A stretch of DNA of 64,000 nucleotides from Onchocerca lupi (taxonomy: Eukaryota > Nematoda > Chromadorea > Rhabditida > Onchocercidae): assembly GCA_028564675.1 (NCBI GenBank), contig JAOVVO010000146.1, positions 62,001-126,000 of the forward strand, written 5' to 3'. The position numbers and the translations under genes were made by a program. Below the pieces are notes generated by a model. The model saw only the letters and a list, made by a program, of their open reading frames with translations, searched no databases and was not told the DNA's origin. Shown piece by piece: positions 38,592-50,420 of the stretch (within the stretch, counting starts at the first letter, position 1; every line of letters begins with the position of its first letter).

Positions 38592-39602
38592 AGAAGTTAC
38601 TTTGTTTTCATCCTTCTTATGTTGCACTTTAATATACGGTATTATTCCGTACATTCCTACATTCTTTTTGCATGCTGATAATAAAGTACTTTTTTGTGTT
38701 CCCTCATACATTTAGTGATAATAATTTGCTTTACCTGAAATACTGAAATGAATTTATACAATTATCATGCATAACTCGCAAAAAAAGAGAAATGAAATCA
38801 CTAAAATTGAATTGTGATAATTAAAGTTATTATAATATTGAATTATTGTAATACTGAAATATTCAAACATTCATTTGGTACTTTCAATCTATCCTTATAA
38901 CGTAGTACTTCACATTATTAGACTAGGTTGAAATATGTTCAGTCGTTGAAGTACAATAGCAAGTTCGATATTTCACACTCTTACTTCTCGAAAATGGCCT
39001 ATAAATATCGATTCAACCACTACTTCTGCTGTTACTAGTTTGGATCACTTGACCCTGATAAAAAATAATGTCACGGCTGCACGATCAAAGCTTCCAGAAA
39101 TACATCAAATCATATCTTATCATTCTGCAATCACTACTGTTCACACATTTCAAGTAGCCTAGCTATCAATTTTTCAATTCATTAAGGCCAAGTAAATAAT
39201 AAAATCGCTCGCTGTTGGTTATTTTATAAGCTGGCTGTTTTCTCGTTACTGAGAGATTGAGAATATCCTTTCTTTCCTCTCTCTTTCAAAGCTTTTAGAA
39301 TGATTAGTAGCTGATTAAAATATGAATTATAGATGGAATAAAAATGACTGAAATTATCTTCAAAAATGATAAATTTGATGAAATTTGATCTATCAAGCGC
39401 AGAGAATTCGAGAATGATTCTACTTATATTTTCAGGCTTTTTTGCCTATTCATCTGTTGGGTTGTGAAAGGATTCAAATGTACTGCAACTGATTCCATTT
39501 TTGAAATTTTCTACATAATCTTTTTATGCGGCAAATATAAGTGTGATATGGATAGGCGAAGTGAGCAAGAACGACAAATTTTTCTGTCTGATAATGATAG
39601 CA
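38592..39602. other. Convergent spacer between Kir channel and 7TM receptor
   Basis: Contains an AATAAA at 38680-38685 on the plus strand, about 90 nt after the Kir stop, as its likely poly(A) signal. No further coding block is seen. Confidence 0.6.
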
Positions 39603-42600
39603 TCATTCCGACGTCGAAGCAGAATCCTTTTGAGCTTCACTGAATAACGGATTGGGAGTCAGTAATAGAATTGTTTCATGATTGTCGTTTACTTCAGAAG
39701 ATGATTGCTCTTCGAGAACCAATGGAGTATGAAGTGCAATTTGTGAAGCACTCATTTCCAGATCAACAATTGAATGATGTGTTCTTTGTCGATCTAAGCC
39801 AATAGCTGTTACCGATAAGAATACTGCTCCTGAAATGTTTCACTCTAGATGTTAAAATATTAAATAACAATTTTCAAATTGGTAAAAACTTCAAAAAAAA
39901 TTTTTTTCTTTTTAATTATTAAATCTGAAATATAATTAATATCAAATTCTCTATCAATTATAATTCTTCCATCCATAAAAATTTTAATATTTGCCTTATT
40001 GATAAGAAAAAATTTAATTAGAAATTAACCTAAACTATTTCGTGTTTTAGATAGCGTTATATTGTCCGGTGATTTATGAGTGATGAGTGTTTTGTTTTGA
40101 CTATTTAGCTGCTGTTTCAATTCATCCTTTAAATGATGTTTTCGTCTGGATCGTTTTGATAGCACCGAGAAACAAACCGCCAAATGGTAATAGAAGAAGC
40201 AAACATTAAAACGAACCTATAAATTTTTGAATTTTGAACTTTTCAAATTATTTTGGTAAATAAAATTTCTAGCTATTAACTTATTCAAGTATTAATTGAT
40301 TTAAAATTAATTTAATTCAAGCTATAAACGAGAAAAATAAAGAAGGCATTAATGTAATTTTATTAAAGTATCATCCATTTTTTTGATATAAATACTGAAA
40401 ACTAAAAAAATAAAAAATTGAGTTACCTCTCTTAGAATAATTTTATCATTAATTAAATAAATAGGAAATCGTAAACTAGCAGCTAATATGGTAAGCAATG
40501 AAGAAACATCAGTTGCAAACGAATAAAATTCTTCCAATTGTAACAGTGATGCATTATCCAAATATTCCCATGCAGCAATGATAACGTCAATAATATTCGA
40601 GCACAGATAACAGGTGACAACCATTATCAATGATCTTGTCGCTGCTTTGACGCGATTACGTAACTTACATGATACTACCCTTAAATTTGCTTAACAATAT
40701 AAGATAATACTTGTTTTTTTTAAATTCATCCTTTTTTATTGATTCAAATCTTCACAGTAGTCGAGGAAGTTATTTTTCTCAGTAAAATTTCAATTACAAA
40801 AAATTATAAAAAAATATAAATATTTTGAAAATATAAAATTGAAAATATGAAATATAGACTTGCTATTTTTTCAATTTATCTTTCTTTCTTTATTAAATCA
40901 AATTTTAACAATAATTAAGAGAAACTTGTTTCTTTTCTTTTCATTAAGAAAATTCCAGTTATGAAATATAAATTTTTTTAGAAATATAAATCAAAAAATT
41001 GGAAATATGAAATATAAAATTATCGTCTTTCCAATTTGTTTTTCTTTATTAATTCAAATTTTAACAATAATTGGGAGAATCTTGTTTTGTTTTTCTTCAT
41101 TGCAGAAAGTCCCAATTATGAAATATAAATTTTTTTATATTATTTCAATTAAGCACATTTAACATTCTATAACTGAAAAAAATTGTTTTGAAGCGAAAAG
41201 AAAAAAATAAAAGAAGGAAATAGGGACCAGCTATTTCCATCTTTAAAATTTGTTTTTTTTCTTTTTTTCCTTTTTTTATTCAATTCCACATTCTTTTCTT
41301 TGAACGGATGGCACTTAAAATGAGAACGCTATTAAAATAAATTTTTATATACCAAAAAATATTTCTACCAAAATATTTTAAGCATGTACATAAGAAATAA
41401 ATTATTCAGTTTTCCATTTGAAAAAAGCAGAAATAGAGTTGGTGCAGTAAGATGCTTGAAATTATTTATATCTATAAAATTTTTTCAAAATTTCGATATT
41501 AGTTCATAAAATTTGATAAATATAAGCGATTATTACTAACAGTGAATGGACATCGCTTTTTTTTCCTTTTTTTTTTATTAGTTTTTCTAAATCTGACAAA
41601 AATCGCATATTATTGATTAATATGCGAAAGAACAAAATCATTTGGAATGAAAAAAGAATGAGAAAATTTTCGAATCTCGCTTCCCAAATTACTGGATAGA
41701 TAAATTCTAAATTTGAATTTCGAAGAAGGAAGAAGAAGGTTTGAATGCCTGTACTTGACCTGAATTTGCATTTAAATAACATCGTCACTTTAAAAATTAT
41801 CAATTTTGTCATATTTAGAAGAAAAGCAAATTTTTGCAAATATTTTTCAAAGAAATTGGAAATAAGAATTGGAAATAAATATGCATAATGGGAAAAAATT
41901 GCTTTTGGAATAAAATAGAAATTATTCGAAATAGTTTTATTTGTTCTAAAATTTAAAAATAATTTTAATCAAAAATCTCCTTTTGTATTTGGAATATGAG
42001 CATTTTAAGTGTTGCGAATCAGCATTAGTAGATAATATTTGTCATTCCGAATAATTTTATTTGCATCTAATGTAATCAACATCGCATTTTATTAGCTATA
42101 GTTCGTTTCAAAATTTTATTTCAACAAATAAAAAAAACAATGGAACTTCTGCTGAAATTGAATGATATCCACTAATAATCTAAATAATACTTAAACACAA
42201 TTTATGAAATGGCTAATATTATGAAATATTTATGAAATAAATATTTGAATTGTTGGAATATTTATGGTAATTTTAAATGATCACTAAATCATACTCTATT
42301 GATTTATTTCAATCAATATAAAATTAATTAAAAACACTTACGAAATTCCAAATATGCAATACAACACAAGCATTTTAACCGTGTTTTCGCGATTACTCTT
42401 TCGTAAATTGACCACAATAGCTGCATTACAATACAATAAAACAAAAAATGGCAAAAATACGGTAGCAATACGTCTGGTCCAAAATCGCCAAATTCCATCA
42501 TAGTAAACATTTCGAGCAAGTTCGCTAATTTCCACGCCCAAGCTTGCGAATCCTTCGCATTCTTCCAGATGATAAATCTGAGAGTCCATTATTGAAGGAT

Positions 42601-44179
42601 CATTGAAAATTTTCTATTTTACTAAGCAACAAGAATTTTAAAAGTACATAAGTATGGATACTTTTTTTTAAATAAAAGGAAAGTATTTTTATACTTAAAT
42701 CTTTAGATATAAATATATAACAAAATATTATAATGAAAATTGTAAAATGTGCTATGGTACTTACTTACTTTTAAAATGGTATTTACTTAACAAACTCGAT
42801 CATTTTCCATTAAAAATAATTTATTAAAAAAATAGTACGTAACTATGGTTATTTTTCCTTAAAAAAAAAAAAAAGAAAGGTTGCATCCCTATATTTAATA
42901 CCTTAGATATAAATATATGATATAATTTCAAAATGAAAATGTAAAATATGGTACGTATTCTTGTAAAACTGTACTTTCTTAATAAAATCGATAATTTTTC
43001 ATTGAAAATAATTTATTAAAAAACTGTCAATAATTTATTAAAGATCAGAATATGAAATATTTCAAAATATATTCGTATGAGATTAAATAGCTTGCCTGTA
43101 TTTCAAAATAAATGGTACCACGGAATAAAATCCCGAAAAGAAATGCAGCAATGACAATTTTTCCACGATGACGACAAAAAAATCGAAATATCATTATTGT
43201 CCTAAAAAAACGATTTTTTTATTTCGAATATAGTTTAAAATTTATTTTATACAATTTTTTAACTTGAAAAAAAATTTTTCTTCTCTTTGCTTAACTTTTG
43301 CTTGTGCCATTTTGCAGATAACGTTCAAATGCAGCAGCCATAAGAAGGAATGATACAGTACAAATTGCAATATGTGATATAGCAAATGCCACTCTTAGAT
43401 AATTATGCCAAAGACGAAAAAGCGGAAAATAATGAAAATATTCTGCATATATCTGAATTGAAATCTGTTTTTAGTTTTTCTTTTCAATTTCGAGTATCAA
43501 ATATTTTACAAAAACATCCAGTTTTCAAACTTTAACAATTTCAGTAATTACGATAAAAAAAAACATGAGCAATCATTATTACTTTTTGATAATTTTTTCT
43601 TTCTTTTTTTTATGCTAAATTCTTCAAATGTCAGTAAGAAAGGTAACTTTACTGTAATTCATAACGTTCCGAGCAATTTGTTTGAAATCATTTAAAGAAA
43701 AAAAAAAAAGAAAAACTACCTGTATTGACATAATTTCGATATATGAAAAACAAATAAATATATCACAAGCACTGAGACATGTAAGATACAGTAAATTTTT
43801 ATTTCTTAATGCTCTTGAGCTCACAAATGTATAAAATACCAAGGTGTTCTCGAGAAAACCAATTATTGCTATTATTGTACCAATGACACCTACCAATACC
43901 ATTTTAGAATCCTTAATAGAAAATTATTTCATTCATTTTTTTTTTAGAAAATTATTTCATTCATTTTAAAAATTTAAAATTTTTGATCATATACTGGTAT
44001 TTGTTTATAAAGATCGCACCAGTTATTTTTCTTCCAGCTTGAAAGATTGAACTTGATTACTTGCATTAGTTTCAGGAACTTTTTTTATTTTAATTACTGA
44101 ATAATTAATAACAAACTAGAGAAAGCGGTGGATGTTCTTCACATTCTTGCTCATCATTTAATATTGTCTCGTTATCCAT
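39603..44179 (-). CDS. Rhodopsin-type seven-transmembrane receptor (neuropeptide-receptor-like)
   Basis: Proposed exons (minus): 44179-44117, 43911-43720, 43452-43316, 43201-43096, 42577-42380, 40663-40427, 40216-40036, 39829-39603; in-frame total 446 aa. The N-terminus has an N-glycosylation site (NET, 3-5). TM1-TM2 lie in exon 2 (GFLENTLVFYTF, LYLTCLSACDIFICF). TM3 ends in ERY (128-130), the DRY equivalent. TM4 is in exon 4, and exon 5 carries the ECL2 Cys (EECEGF) and TM5. Exon 6 has RVKAATRS before TM6, and TM7 ends RFPIYLIND. The tail is Ser/Thr-rich, ending KDSASTSE. It resembles nematode peptide receptors, but I cannot name the subfamily. No Cys precedes TM3, so the usual ECL2 disulfide partner is missing. 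Introns 3 and 4 need GC donors; intron 3's (CT|GCAAAA) is weak, so a frameshift or decay is possible. Exon 5 could instead end at 42342. Confidence 0.8.
40845..41139. repeat. Tandem duplication (about 137 bp) in receptor intron 5
   Basis: The block at about 40845-40981 is repeated, diverged, at about 41004-41139. Both contain CAAATTTTAACAATAATT and end with ATGAAATATAAATTTTTTTA. Confidence 0.8.
42660..43024. repeat. Tandem duplication (period about 200 bp) in receptor intron 4
   Basis: Copies near 42660-42832 and 42855-43024 share TTAGATATAAATATAT and end in AAAATAATTTATTAAAAA. They are about 75-80 percent alike by eye. Confidence 0.75.
43917..43970. repeat. Short tandem duplication next to a receptor splice site
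   Basis: AAAATTATTTCATTCATTTT occurs twice head to tail (near 43919 and 43949), immediately upstream of the acceptor of receptor exon 2. Confidence 0.85.
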
Positions 44180-46341
44180 TTGAACAACGTTATCTTTGAT
44201 TTTGATTTAAACTCAAGCTATTAGAACTTTGATAAAGTGATACAAATTACTGTAACATACAAATGAAATGAAATCATTCAAAATGTTCGATGTTTTACAT
44301 TTAAATTTTGATAAATCGGCGATGAAGATATATGACAAACCTTAATGCACTTTTCCTACTTTTTTTTTTCAAAGGTTTTAGTAGCACAGAATATTTTTGT
44401 TTTCATATTTTAATAATTGTAATGTACAAAACATTTAAGCAATATTTATTGCCATGATTCATCGTAAAAGACGTATAATTAGAGAGAAATCTTTTGTAAT
44501 TTATCACATATCCTTTTTCTTTTCTTTTATTTCTTCCTTTTGTGTACCATCGAGAAAGAAAAAAATTCATATTCCATATAAAATTTCCGAACCAATAATT
44601 AAAAATATAGGAATGTAATAATCACCAAAAAATGAAAAGAGAATATGTGAGGATAGCTTTTGAAATGATAAATTGTGAATTGAAAATTTACTAATTCAAT
44701 GCATTTTATATTACTATATTTGACTGTAATTCTAAAAAATATATATTCTCAAAAATTTCTTACATTTTTAGTTGTTCCATTTTTCTCAAAATGCAATTAT
44801 GTCGAATAAAAAAAAAAAAAAAATTGTTTATTATTTATATAGTCAAATGATATGTCTGGAAAAAATTCAGAAAAAAAATTGTTTTTTTTCATGCATTTTG
44901 GCACGCTTCAATTCCAGAAATAAATCAGGCCAACATAATTAGTTGATCAATTCCAATTTTAATTGTTTAAATAATGAAGTGAGTGGTGAGGGAATTACAT
45001 TTTCATGACTAAATTGTAAGTAAAATTCAAATAAAATAATTTTTTATTGAAGGAAAAAAAATTTTCCACATTTTCATTTTCAAATATCTTCCATCTACAT
45101 TCTTCTTCCAACTTTTATAAAAACGAAATTGCATGGATGATTAAAAGATTTTATTCATAAGCAAAAGGAAAAAATTTTTTACTTAATGATTTGATTACTT
45201 TGATAAACAAGATATTTTCTAATTTAAATTCCATATTCATGTGTACAAAATCATTTGTTTTATTTTTCCTTATGTGAACTTTTTTGACTTTATATTTCTA
45301 AAAATCGAAATTGGAAATTTCACTATTTTGAAATACTAGCGGTAGAAGTTTCGGGAAATTAGTTCATGCCTATCAAATTCCATTTGAAAGCATCGCTATT
45401 TTCGATAAATAGCTATCTTATAGCATGACAACTTAAAAGCCCAACTTGTCACTAAGATGTGCCTTATCGTTTTCGTTTATTTTTATATTCGTTTGTTTCC
45501 TCTAGCCTCTACAATTATTTTCCCAATCAAAAATCTAAAAAATTCCGCATAATGCTTTTGCTTTTGCATTATATCACTCCTAAAATTTTCCTCAAATACA
45601 TTTATCAATGCAAACTAAAAAGGAAACCATTTCTAACCAATCCATAAATGTAATGAAAAATGGATTTGATAAATGACAAGTTATTTGACCAAAAATAAAT
45701 TAAAAACAAAAAGGAAATTTTGATAAAACAATCAAATCATGTAGAAATATATTTCTAATTCGGGATTATTTTTCTTTAAAATACGATGAAAAGTGATATC
45801 GAAAGAAAAAATTAATTAATTCAACAAAACTTTAGAGAAATCGCCTTTTTCTAAAAAAAAAAAAAAAAAGTGTAATAATGACGATAAAACAAAACTGATA
45901 ACAGAAATGTATGTCATTTCGTTTTTGAAGGATTTGGAAGAAAAATAGTATAAAATTGCAATTCCATTTGTCTAGATAAATTATTAAGCAAATAATATAA
46001 TTATTGAAGTTTCAATCAACATTTAGCATGGAGTTGATTGAAACGTTAGTAATTATATTTAACGAACAAATACGAAAACTTACGAAGTTTTATAAAATCT
46101 ATTTCATTTTAATGATAAAGTTAAAAATTTTTTTAATTCATTCATTCGAAAAACTGTTTAATTGTTCTTATCAACATGATCTCAAAACATCTGTCTTCTA
46201 TTGGAAACTTTTTATTCTTCACCATCTTTTTATGAATTAAAAACTTGAATTACGAAATTTCGGAACTTCGTCTAATATCGTTATCGATAAATGCATTACT
46301 TTTGCTATAGTGAAACTATGGAAGACTACTTTAGGATAGGT

Positions 46342-46450
46342 TCTTTAATTAGACAATCTCGAAGAAAATATTGCAAATTAAAAATTAAAAAGGGTAATGT
46401 AAAAGGTAAGTGGAATGAGTAATCTTTAATTAGATAATCTCGAAAAAGAA
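46342..46450. repeat. Direct repeat with 81-bp period
   Basis: TCTTTAATTAGACAATCTCG at 46342 recurs with one change at about 46423, and the intervening sequence contains GGTAATGTAAA-like segments in both. Confidence 0.6.
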
Positions 46451-46671
46451 AAAAAGGTAATATAAACAAAAATTAGTAGGATATGATAAGATTAATAAAA
46501 CAAAATTTATTACCTAATGTAAACAAAAAGTTGATGATAATAATTGAATTCAGTTTTTGCACAACAAAGATTGCGTGTTAAAAGGTATGATTCGAATGAA
46601 TTTGGAGAAAAAATGTTGGGTGATGAAACAAACGGATTGAAATTTCAGTTTTTACGGTAATATCATAAAAA

Positions 46672-46795
46672 TAATTGTTAGAAATAACAATTAAATATAA
46701 TAATGGAGGATATAAATTGCTGATGAAAACATAGAATTAATCGTTAGAAATGATAATCAAAAACAGGATTAAAATTGCTGATAACAACATAAGAA
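46672..46795. repeat. Diverged tandem duplication, about 65 bp
   Basis: GTTAGAAATAACAAT through AAATTGCTGATGAAAACATA is followed by a diverged copy (GTTAGAAATGATAATCAAAA through AAATTGCTGATAACAACATA). Confidence 0.6.
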
Positions 46796-47339
46796 TATTT
46801 TTTTGAAATAATTTTCAAATATAATATATTGAAAAAAATATGCAGGGAAACAAATATGATCAATTAATGTAACGATAAAATCCAGGAAAAAATTGAGGTA
46901 TATTGATGAGAACTAAATGTTAATCTCATGTTAATTATATAATTAAATACATTAAAGGTAAAAAGTTTATCGAAATAAGAAAAAATTACAGGAATTTTTT
47001 TTAAAAATAAATTTTATTTCATTCCTATATTTTAAAATTTGAAAAATTGGGTAGTTTTAAACACGAAAATTGGAGAAATACTGGAATTAAGATATTAAAC
47101 CGAAAGTGAGACAATAATTGAATTCTGAAAATGCAATAGAAAAAAATGTTGTCTGTCATGATGAAAAGAAAAAAAAAACAAGAGATAAACAAGCATGACT
47201 TAATATAGGCAAAATTAAGTGTTTTGAATAATTGCTAAGGATTAAAAAAAAATTGGAAAAGAAATGCATTATGAAAATAGCATACCTTAGAGTAGAAGAG
47301 ATTATGATACGGTTAGCGATGAAGGTGAAATTAATAATC

Positions 47340-48450
47340 TGTTCCACATAAATGATTTTAAATATAACGGAAAATTAAAATGAAATCCGATCATTAGCAG
47401 ATAAAGCGAGGGTTTATTAGTGACGGTGGTATCGATGGAATTCGAAATAGAAAAAGATGTAATATCAGTTGATTAAAAGGTGAAATATAATGGTATCACT
47501 TTGATAAACTGATGGAAGAGAATATTATTGAAGGAATGACTGCGCCGAAGTTCAATGATTCTTCAGACTAATGACACACAGGGAAGAAAATGAGTTTGTA
47601 TTTGAAAAAAATCTTGAAATTGGGACTAAATGGAGGTAATATGGCCCAGGTAATTAATTAACAAATGAGCGATCCCCAGTAATTCGATATTGTGAAAAAG
47701 AGGAAAATTACGATTGCAAATCTTGTATGCACTGCTTGCATTTATGCACTGATATTGATAAATGGTGATGAAGCCTTTTTACGAGTGAAACAAATTGTTG
47801 AAGATGAGGTTGTCGAGTGAAGAACTGTAGATTGAGTCAGATTCTCAAGAAAATCTTAATTAAGCTTGACAAATTGGAAAGACAAGTTAGTGTATGGATA
47901 GCAATAGTAAAGTAGACAAAGGAATAGATGATGTTATGGCCAAGTTATATGATAATAAAGTAGAAGATGGAGGGATTACTATGATCGAAGTTTCAAAACA
48001 CAAGTTGGATAATTGACATCAACTGATAGCAAATGTCGTATGTGTCACCAAGTTGATCATCTTCTGTGTGGCTATATCAAAATTGCACAAATTAATTATC
48101 AATATGAAACAATCAAGCTGTTGCTAAAATACAATATTCGTCAGAAACAAATTTGGCGATAAATATATTTTAACAATAACTTGATGTCGCTCATACAAAA
48201 ATGATGACAATGGAGGGCAAAATAGATGGTATGCTAGAAAGTGGAAAGAAGGAATTTAAATACTTTAGGATTTTGTAATATAAGTTGACAAGAAATCCGA
48301 GCAAAACATCCAGATTTCATAGCAACGGAAGGGGCAAAATTGTTATTTTCATATGATGAGACGAATGAGCTAATAGAAATGAAAAAACACAGGATCGGAA
48401 ACATCGGCATTCAGGATTTTAAGAAGCCAAGGGAAAAGGGACAGTGATTG
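47340..48450 (+). mobile_element. Decayed retroelement-like sequence
   Basis: A less A/T-biased island with broken plus-strand frames. One open piece (48031-48105) reads KCRMCHQVDHLLCGY, then IKIAQINYQYE; its Cys-x2-Cys followed by His and Cys resembles the zinc motif near the C-terminus of many animal retroelement reverse transcriptases. About 185 bp further on, 48289-48447 reads QEIRAKHPDFIATEGAKLLF and onward to TGA, recalling the conserved stretch of the same proteins with an Arg-x-Pro-Asp core. A further piece at 47755-47820 reads INGDEAFLRVKQIVEDEVVE. Stops and frameshifts separate the pieces, so this is a relic at best. The family assignment is from memory of motif spacing. Confidence 0.35.
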
Positions 48451-49960
48451 TATGAGTACTTTTTACGACATCAAAGAATTTGGGAAATTGTTTGCAGATA
48501 ATTGCCGGAAACAAAACAATAAAATGACCATTGCAAAGAACAACTCTGTTGGAGATTCAGAATAAAATAAAATTAAAATTATACCGTAAACGCTGAGATC
48601 CCGATCAAATACCGTAGGTTTGATTAGGATTCTTACCTGGTTCTTCTCTGGATTCTTATCAAGATTTAATCTGATAATTTTTTCCCTTCCAAAGCAGTTT
48701 TTCAGAAAATATCTCTCTCTTTCAAAAATTTTAGCCCAATATTTCAGTAGCAATGAAATCCTGAAACTACGGTCCAAATTATTTTGGACCATTCAAACAG
48801 TTGGTTAACTAATTATACAACAATTTTTCCTAAGATAACTAAAACGATCATGTACAAAAAAAGTATTTCCTCTTTTTCCTTTCTCCATGACAAAAAAAAA
48901 TTCAAAAAAAAAAAACAAATGCGTTGTAGTTCGATTTATATTTTCTTAAAATTTCATGAATGAAATTTCATCCTTTTAATCGTTTCACGATATCATAAGT
49001 ATATTATAATTTTTATGCCATATTTTGCTTATCATGATCAATTAAGCTTGAACTTTTCAAAATTTATTTTTTTTTTTTTAATTAACAACATAGCTTAATA
49101 AAACATTTTTTTTAAATTAACTTTGTAGCTTAATACAACTTTTTTAATCAACTTCGTAAGCATAACTTTTTTAAATTAACTTTACAAACTTAATGAAAGA
49201 ATGGGCTGTTAAAGTTTGGATTATCAATAAGAATGAAAATGCATCAAAACAGGTCTTGTTATCATTTTAACTTTTTTTTTTTAAAAAAATTAAATGAGTT
49301 AATTGGTACAAAATGTCATCAAGAATTATTGCAATTTTTGCAGATGGCAAAATATGCTGAATCAATCACTGGATTTTTTCTTTTTTTTTTTTTTTTTTTT
49401 TTCAATAGAAAGAAAAAAATCAATTCTTAATAAGAAATACTGATTCTCATTCAAATCTTGTGGATTTACAAATTGATATAAAAATCAAATTAAGTATTAT
49501 TTGGTTTCATTACCTTAACTCTCATAAATTAAAAATTAAAAATTATGAAGAAATGAAATTATTACTAAAGGGCTTATTTCGATGTAGGCAAAGAAAAAGA
49601 TAAGCTTAATAACAGAGGAAAAATGGGGAGGAAGAGAGGATAAAAATGACTTGGAATGGCTCGAGAAAGGTGGAGAATGCAGCATACTAACTTCTCAAAA
49701 ATAGAAAATCCAATCATCATTTTGGAGAATCCAATCATCATAGCTTGGAAAAATAAAATTATATAATACTTTCCCAAAGAAACTCAAACAATATCTATTG
49801 CAAAGCTTTTAATGCGCATTAAACTTTTTCCAAAAATAATTTATATTTAAGAAGAAAAGAAGCGAAAAAGTAAGCTAAGTAGGAAAGTTGGAATTTAAAT
49901 TTATACTATTAAATAATATCAGTAATTATATAATTTGTAAAATTTTTAGATCACAATATT

Positions 49961-49991
49961 TATTTATTTATTTACTTATTTATTTATTTAT
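49961..49991. repeat. TTTA tetranucleotide microsatellite
   Basis: Seven to eight ATTT units with one interruption. Confidence 0.9.
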
Positions 49992-50204
49992 CTTTTTTCT
50001 TTTATCTGGAAGTAAACTTCATTGAAAGGTAACAGGATTAAAACATGTACGATTGAGACTTAGGCAGTATATGTCCAATGGCCTAAATATTTAGCCAAAA
50101 TGGATGACGTCTTCAATATTCTTGGCGCTTTATAACCTTTCATCACTTATTCATAATTACCGATTGTAAAATATATTATTGCTTTTTGCTCTTCACTCTA
50201 AGCC

Positions 50205-50420
50205 AAATGTAAGAAATTTTATTTTATGTAATGAATTGTTTGTGTTTGTTATTTGTTTGCTTGTTTGTTTCCACGCAGTTAACTTGTTTGTTTGTTTATA
50301 TGTTTTCGCAGTTAAATTACTTGTTTATTTGTTTGTAATTACATTATTTGCCTGTTTCCATGTAATTAAATGGTTCGCTTATATTTTTGCAATTAAATTT
50401 TTGTTTATTTATTGTTATTG
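50205..50420. repeat. Degenerate GTTT-rich minisatellite
   Basis: Repeated blocks of the type CTTGTTTGTTTGTTT followed by (TT)CGCAGTTAAA or a variant, with a period near 40-45 bp and four to five degenerate copies. The 108-codon open frame across it is a translation of the repeat. Confidence 0.75.
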
